This document shows, in pieces, positions 56,101 through 58,334 of a stretch of DNA of 58,334 bases. Under the pieces are notes generated by a model that was not told the origin of the DNA, did no database searches, and saw only the letters and a program-made list of their open reading frames with translations. Numbering within the stretch: position 1 is the first letter of the stretch; the number at the start of each line of letters is the position of its first letter. Origin of the DNA: Hahella ganghwensis DSM 17046. GTDB lineage: Bacteria > Pseudomonadota > Gammaproteobacteria > Pseudomonadales > Oleiphilaceae. The stretch spans positions 1-58,334 of the forward strand of contig NZ_AQXX01000103.1 in the NCBI RefSeq assembly GCF_000376785.1, written 5' to 3'. Made by a program: the position numbers and the translations under genes.

Positions 56101-56229
56101 TTACTGAAAGTCTACGGAAAAGTTGATAAAGATGCCGGTGGCGAAGTTATTCATGTGGTCGCCTATAAGCTTTTCGACTTAACACATCAGCTTATGCGTC
56201 TTGAATCAAGATCGAGGGATTTTCACTAA
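53140..56229 (+). CDS. dnaE2: Error-prone DNA polymerase DnaE2
   Basis: A protein of 1029 residues from ATG 53140 (MSFAELHCISNFSFLRGASH), the family start. Domains in order: PHP (1-270, ELHCISNFSFLRGASHPEEL), polymerase palm and fingers with DIDVDFENARREEV carrying the catalytic Asp pair, the (HhH)2 region, and an OB domain near the end (YVAGVVINRQRPG, VTFVTLEDETGSINVIVW). The length fits DnaE2 rather than the 1160-residue replicative DnaE. It is the polymerase of the SOS mutasome encoded with imuA and imuB. Confidence 0.96.
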   Translation: MSFAELHCISNFSFLRGASHPEELVQQAIKEGYRGIAITDECSVAGVVKAWNEIQKHRLKHFKLIIGSEFQSNGHCFVVLCQNRKGYGELCRLITGCRRRAEKGQYIFKPEDLLELQHCLLLWHPKPDTPSQIPDELTALIKHFSQRLWLLLEQHLVEQDFAQLCLVESLSQKLKLPIVASNYAHMHHPDRKMLHDAVTAIRLNSPVSQIASHLKPNAEHHLRSLQKLKALHKPEHLSESLNIIDQCSFELSELHYQYPEESVPQGFTAKSYLRKVTYEGAHTRYPDAIPDSVKALIEKELRIIDELNYEYYFLTIYDIVKYARSIGILCQGRGSAANSVVCYCLRITEVDPTKASLLFERFISKRRNEPPDIDVDFENARREEVIQYIYERYGRDRCAIAATVITYRAKSAVRDLGKALGVDLMQLENVIANYGWRYRGKDWIDEVITPQISQNNHTLSCMRTLLPQLLGFPRHLSQHVGGFVISQGPLIELVPIENAAMENRTVIQWDKEDLESLQLMKVDVLALGMLTAIRKTLEYISERKGYDFTMADIPKDGDDKVYGMLQKADTVGLFQVESRAQMNMLPRLRPEKYYDLVVQVAIVRPGPIHGDMVHPYLKGKNEGKKQEVPLKELTPILARTFGVPIFQEQVIAIAMVGADFTADEAEDLRRSMASWKKQGHMNQLRTKLTERLLGKGVNQDYIDRLCRQIEGFGEYGFPESHAASFALLAYISAWLKYYYPAAFLCGLLNSQPMGFYRPWQLVQDAQRHGVIVMPVDINHSHWDHQLQPHQNSPEEGALRLGFRSVKGLSQHSANTLTYNRPEQGYQTMNEVMNLPGISREDLEALASANAFQGLGKHRYQQRWEASAHHFYNQLFMNLEPPSQPLSAPNRLDEIIEEHSSTGVILNDHPMAYLREHSILEDCVSAEDLYHIAPEKEIYVAGVVINRQRPGTSAGVTFVTLEDETGSINVIVWLQTALNQMKDLVKARLLKVYGKVDKDAGGEVIHVVAYKLFDLTHQLMRLESRSRDFH

Positions 56230-56265
56230 AAACTTACCCAACACTCTTGGGCAGTGTTGGGTAAG
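56228..56265 (-). terminator. Terminator between dnaE2 and the convergent peroxiredoxin gene
   Basis: A perfect 13-bp stem (cttacccaacact / agtgttgggtaag) with a 7-nt loop. The five A residues at 56228-56232 give a T-run on the minus strand, so it mainly ends the peroxiredoxin transcript. It also lies just past the dnaE2 stop. Confidence 0.88.
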
Positions 56266-56305
56266 GATCGATCAATAAGCTTGTAAAGATATCAATAAAG
56301 AAATG

Positions 56306-56965
56306 CTATTTGGGCTGAGGAACTATTCTCAGATAGGGTTTTACTGTCGTCCAACCTTCCGGATACTTCTTGGCAGCCTCTTCGTCACTTACTGCCGGAA
56401 CGATGATAACATCCTCCCCACTCTTCCAATTAACAGGCGTCGCAACCTGATGCTTGGCCGTAAGTTGCATCGAATCCAAGGCCCGTAAAATTTCGTCGAA
56501 ATTACGTCCGGTTGTCATCGGATAAGTCATCATCAGTTTAATTTTCTTATCCGGCCCGATCACAAACACCGAACGAACAGTGGCATTGGTTGCTGCTGTC
56601 CGTCCTTCGGAGGTTCCGGCTTCATCTTCAGGCAGCATATTGTAGAGTTTGGCGACCGCAAGATCTGTATCACCAATCATGGGATACTTAACTGCATGCC
56701 CCTGAGTTTCTTCGATATCTTTTTCCCAGTCCTTATGGCTATCTACAGGATCAACACTTAAACCGATAATCTTGCAGTTACGCTTGGTAAACTCATCTTC
56801 AAGTCCTGCCATATAGCCCAATTCAGTCGTACAGACTGGGGTAAAATCTTTTGGATGAGAAAACAGAATGGCCCAGCCGTCACCAATCCATTCATGAAAA
56901 TTAATCCGTCCCTGCGTTGTTTCGGCTGTAAAGTTAGGGGCCTCGGAATTAATACGCAAAGTCAT
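56306..56965 (-). CDS. 1-Cys peroxiredoxin (Prx6/AhpC-TSA family)
   Basis: A protein of 219 residues from ATG 56965, with GGAG 8 nt before it; the longer frame lacks homology. The peroxidatic Cys45 is in HPKDFTPVCTTELGYMAGLE. The long C-terminal arm (NWKSGEDVIIVPAVSDEEAAKKYPEGW) is typical of the Prx6 subgroup. It reduces peroxides in the cytoplasm. It is a single gene with its own terminator. Confidence 0.94.
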   Translation of the reverse strand: MTLRINSEAPNFTAETTQGRINFHEWIGDGWAILFSHPKDFTPVCTTELGYMAGLEDEFTKRNCKIIGLSVDPVDSHKDWEKDIEETQGHAVKYPMIGDTDLAVAKLYNMLPEDEAGTSEGRTAATNATVRSVFVIGPDKKIKLMMTYPMTTGRNFDEILRALDSMQLTAKHQVATPVNWKSGEDVIIVPAVSDEEAAKKYPEGWTTVKPYLRIVPQPK

Positions 56966-57121
56966 AAAGTCATCTCCAGTTTCAAATCTTTGATAAAGAC
57001 TGGTCTGCGGTACGACAACTGCTTTGCAGTCAACAGTCAAGATCCATCATGCTAGACCCTGTCTCGACAACCTACAAGCGCTTCATCAGGTTAAAAGAAA
57101 TTAATGATATATTCGAAATGA

Positions 57122-57868
57122 CTAACGCCCTCCAGAAACATCCAGAATAGCCCCAGTGACATAACTAGCTTCTTCAGAGGCTAGCCACATGATCGACTGA
57201 GCAACTTCCTCTGGGTTTCCCGGACGCTTCATTGGAATACCCTGGCTGAGTTTGTCTGGTCGATTGATATCTCCCGAATCCCTATGAATCTCTGTATAGA
57301 TAATTCCTGGTCTGACAGCATTGACCCTAATATTTTCCTCTGCCACCTCCTTGGCCAACCCAACAGTTAAACTATCTATGGCTCCTTTCGATGCAGCATA
57401 ATCAATATACTCACCTGGGGACCCATGTTTAGAGGCCACCGAGGAAACATTGATGATCACACCGCCACTACCACCAAACTTTTTGGACATTTGTCGAACC
57501 GCGCACTGACAGCAATAAATAGAGCCATAAACATTCGTGGCAAAGACTTTCTCAATTCTTTCGGGTGTAAAACTGTCAAGGCGGCTTGAAGGTGCAACGA
57601 TTCCAGCGTTATTCACTAACGCATTAATCTGGCCAAACTGTTCCGCGACTTCTTGAAAGCACTTTTCAACTGCATCAGGGTCAGTCACATCAAGCTGTTT
57701 TAAAACGACTGTCGCACCTAGTTTTTCAAGTAAGTCAGCATGCTTTATGGCCTCTTCCCGATTCGTTCGATACGTCAAACAGAGTTTGTATCCCTGTTTT
57801 GCTGCCAGTTTACTAAGAGCCGCACCAATCCCCCGCGTTCCCCCGGTAATTAACATCACTCTGGACAT
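57122..57868 (-). CDS. Short-chain dehydrogenase/reductase
   Basis: A protein of 248 residues from ATG 57868, behind GAGGGGAATT. It is a classical SDR with TGGTRGIGAAL (9-18), NNAG (86-89), S143 and Y157-x3-K161 (YAASKGA). The C-terminal GNPEEVAQSIMWLASEEASYVTG is typical of glucose/3-oxoacyl-ACP-type reductases. The substrate is unknown. It is expressed toward the peroxiredoxin gene, 156 bp away. Confidence 0.93.
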   Translation of the reverse strand: MSRVMLITGGTRGIGAALSKLAAKQGYKLCLTYRTNREEAIKHADLLEKLGATVVLKQLDVTDPDAVEKCFQEVAEQFGQINALVNNAGIVAPSSRLDSFTPERIEKVFATNVYGSIYCCQCAVRQMSKKFGGSGGVIINVSSVASKHGSPGEYIDYAASKGAIDSLTVGLAKEVAEENIRVNAVRPGIIYTEIHRDSGDINRPDKLSQGIPMKRPGNPEEVAQSIMWLASEEASYVTGAILDVSGGR

Positions 57869-57993
57869 AATTCCCCTCATTTCAAATGACTCAAGTCATT
57901 GAGTATACACGGTGACTTGAAGGCAATAATGACAAATTGGAATAGATAGTCAGAAGGACTAGGGCATTCGCTCCTCAGTGCTCTTCCAGACAA

Positions 57994-58027
57994 TAAAAAG
58001 CCCCATCCGTGTATCCGGACAGGGCCT
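57994..58027 (-). terminator. Second terminator of the rRNA operon
   Basis: On the minus strand an imperfect 11-bp GC-rich stem (aggccctgtccg / cggatggggct) is followed by TTTTTATT. It lies 30 bp beyond the first terminator, giving a tandem arrangement after 5S. Confidence 0.8.
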
Positions 58028-58057
58028 GGGGAAGAGGTTGGGGGTTTCATCCCACCA

Positions 58058-58087
58058 ATAAAAAAGGCCCATCCGCTAGGATGAGCC
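58058..58087 (-). terminator. First terminator of the rRNA operon
   Basis: On the minus strand GGCTCATCC, loop TAGC, GGATGGGCC (one U-G pair) and TTTTTTAT form a strong rho-independent terminator 17 bp after the 5S 3' end. Confidence 0.92.
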
Positions 58088-58103
58088 TTCTTTATGTATT
58101 AGA

Positions 58104-58220
58104 AGCCTGACGACGACCTACTCTTGCATGGACGAACCACACTACCATCGGCGCTGAACTGTTTCACTTCTGAGTTCGGAAAGGGATCAGGTGGTTCCAG
58201 CTCGCTATGATCATCAGGCG
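58104..58220 (-). rRNA. rrf: 5S ribosomal RNA
   Basis: The minus strand reads CGCCTGATGATCATAGCGAG at its start and contains the conserved CCGAACTCAGAAGTGAAAC and GCGCCGATGGTAGTGTGG blocks. It ends in CGTCGTCAGGC, which pairs with the 5' end. The length is about 117 nt. It is the last gene of an rRNA operon transcribed leftward. Confidence 0.96.
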
Positions 58221-58334
58221 AAACTGCTAAGCCTTGGCTTGTTCGTTTCGCAACCCTGCTTTCTTACCTTCGCAAGGCCACTGATAAAATCGGCATTCGA
58301 TCACTCGTAACAATCGGATAAGCAAGTTGATTAT
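58221..58334 (-). other. 23S-5S spacer (partial)
   Basis: 114 bp upstream of 5S in the rRNA operon. No 23S 3' end and no tRNA is recognisable in it, so the 23S gene must begin beyond the window edge. Confidence 0.7.

Overview
The window looks like the chromosome of a motile marine gammaproteobacterium. The gene order cheR-cheV | flgA-flgM-flgN resembles Pseudomonas/Oceanospirillales-type genomes, with sigma-28 and sigma-54 flagellar promoters, RdgC, an imuA-imuB-dnaE2 SOS cassette and pseudaminic-acid genes. The genus cannot be fixed from the sequence alone.

Layout. 1-656: the end of an IS66-family element inserted into a SAM methyltransferase gene. 753-4378: chemotaxis and flagellar genes (cheR, cheV, flgA, flgM, flgN). 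4717-11780: acs, rdgC, a Pat/YfiQ-type lysine acetyltransferase and a class-II-HDAC-like deacetylase, which together suggest an acetylation switch on acetyl-CoA synthetase. 11863-22017: filament genes fliS, fliD, flaG, two large flagellins (one with a sigma-28 promoter, the other with a sigma-54 promoter) and, between them, a Maf-type flagellin glycosyltransferase gene. 22102-27213: rightward accessory genes (TPR/methyltransferase-like protein, 2OG-Fe(II) oxygenase, aldo/keto reductase, C-methyltransferase-like protein). 27244-43228: a 13-gene leftward run that starts from a sigma-54 promoter with pseB-pseC. It contains pseI and two different PseG fusions (cytidylyltransferase-PseG and PseG-PIG-L deacetylase), and adds an ATP-grasp ligase, an M20 amidohydrolase, a Gfo/Idh/MocA dehydrogenase, an enolase-superfamily dehydratase, an epimerase, a methyltransferase and a pyruvyltransferase-like protein. 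I read this as a pathway for an unusually decorated nonulosonic acid placed on flagellin by Maf. It is the best candidate here for an undescribed system.

43508-45848: an arsenosugar-type trio (DUF2064, GT2, ArsS radical SAM). 46120-48243: tRNA-Arg(CCT) followed by an AT-richer patch of small genes, one with its HTH-encoding end in the -1 frame behind a slippery A AAA AAG. 48444-50649: a periplasmic binding protein and a saccharopine-dehydrogenase-like oxidoreductase. 50897-56229: a LexA-box-controlled imuA-imuB-dnaE2 mutagenesis cassette. 56306-57868: a 1-Cys peroxiredoxin and an SDR. 57994-58334: tandem terminators, 5S rRNA and spacer of an rRNA operon entering from the right.

All calls come from reading the sequence and recalled family motifs; no database search was run. 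Start sites were moved from the longest frame when a ribosome-binding site or family N-terminus argued for it.
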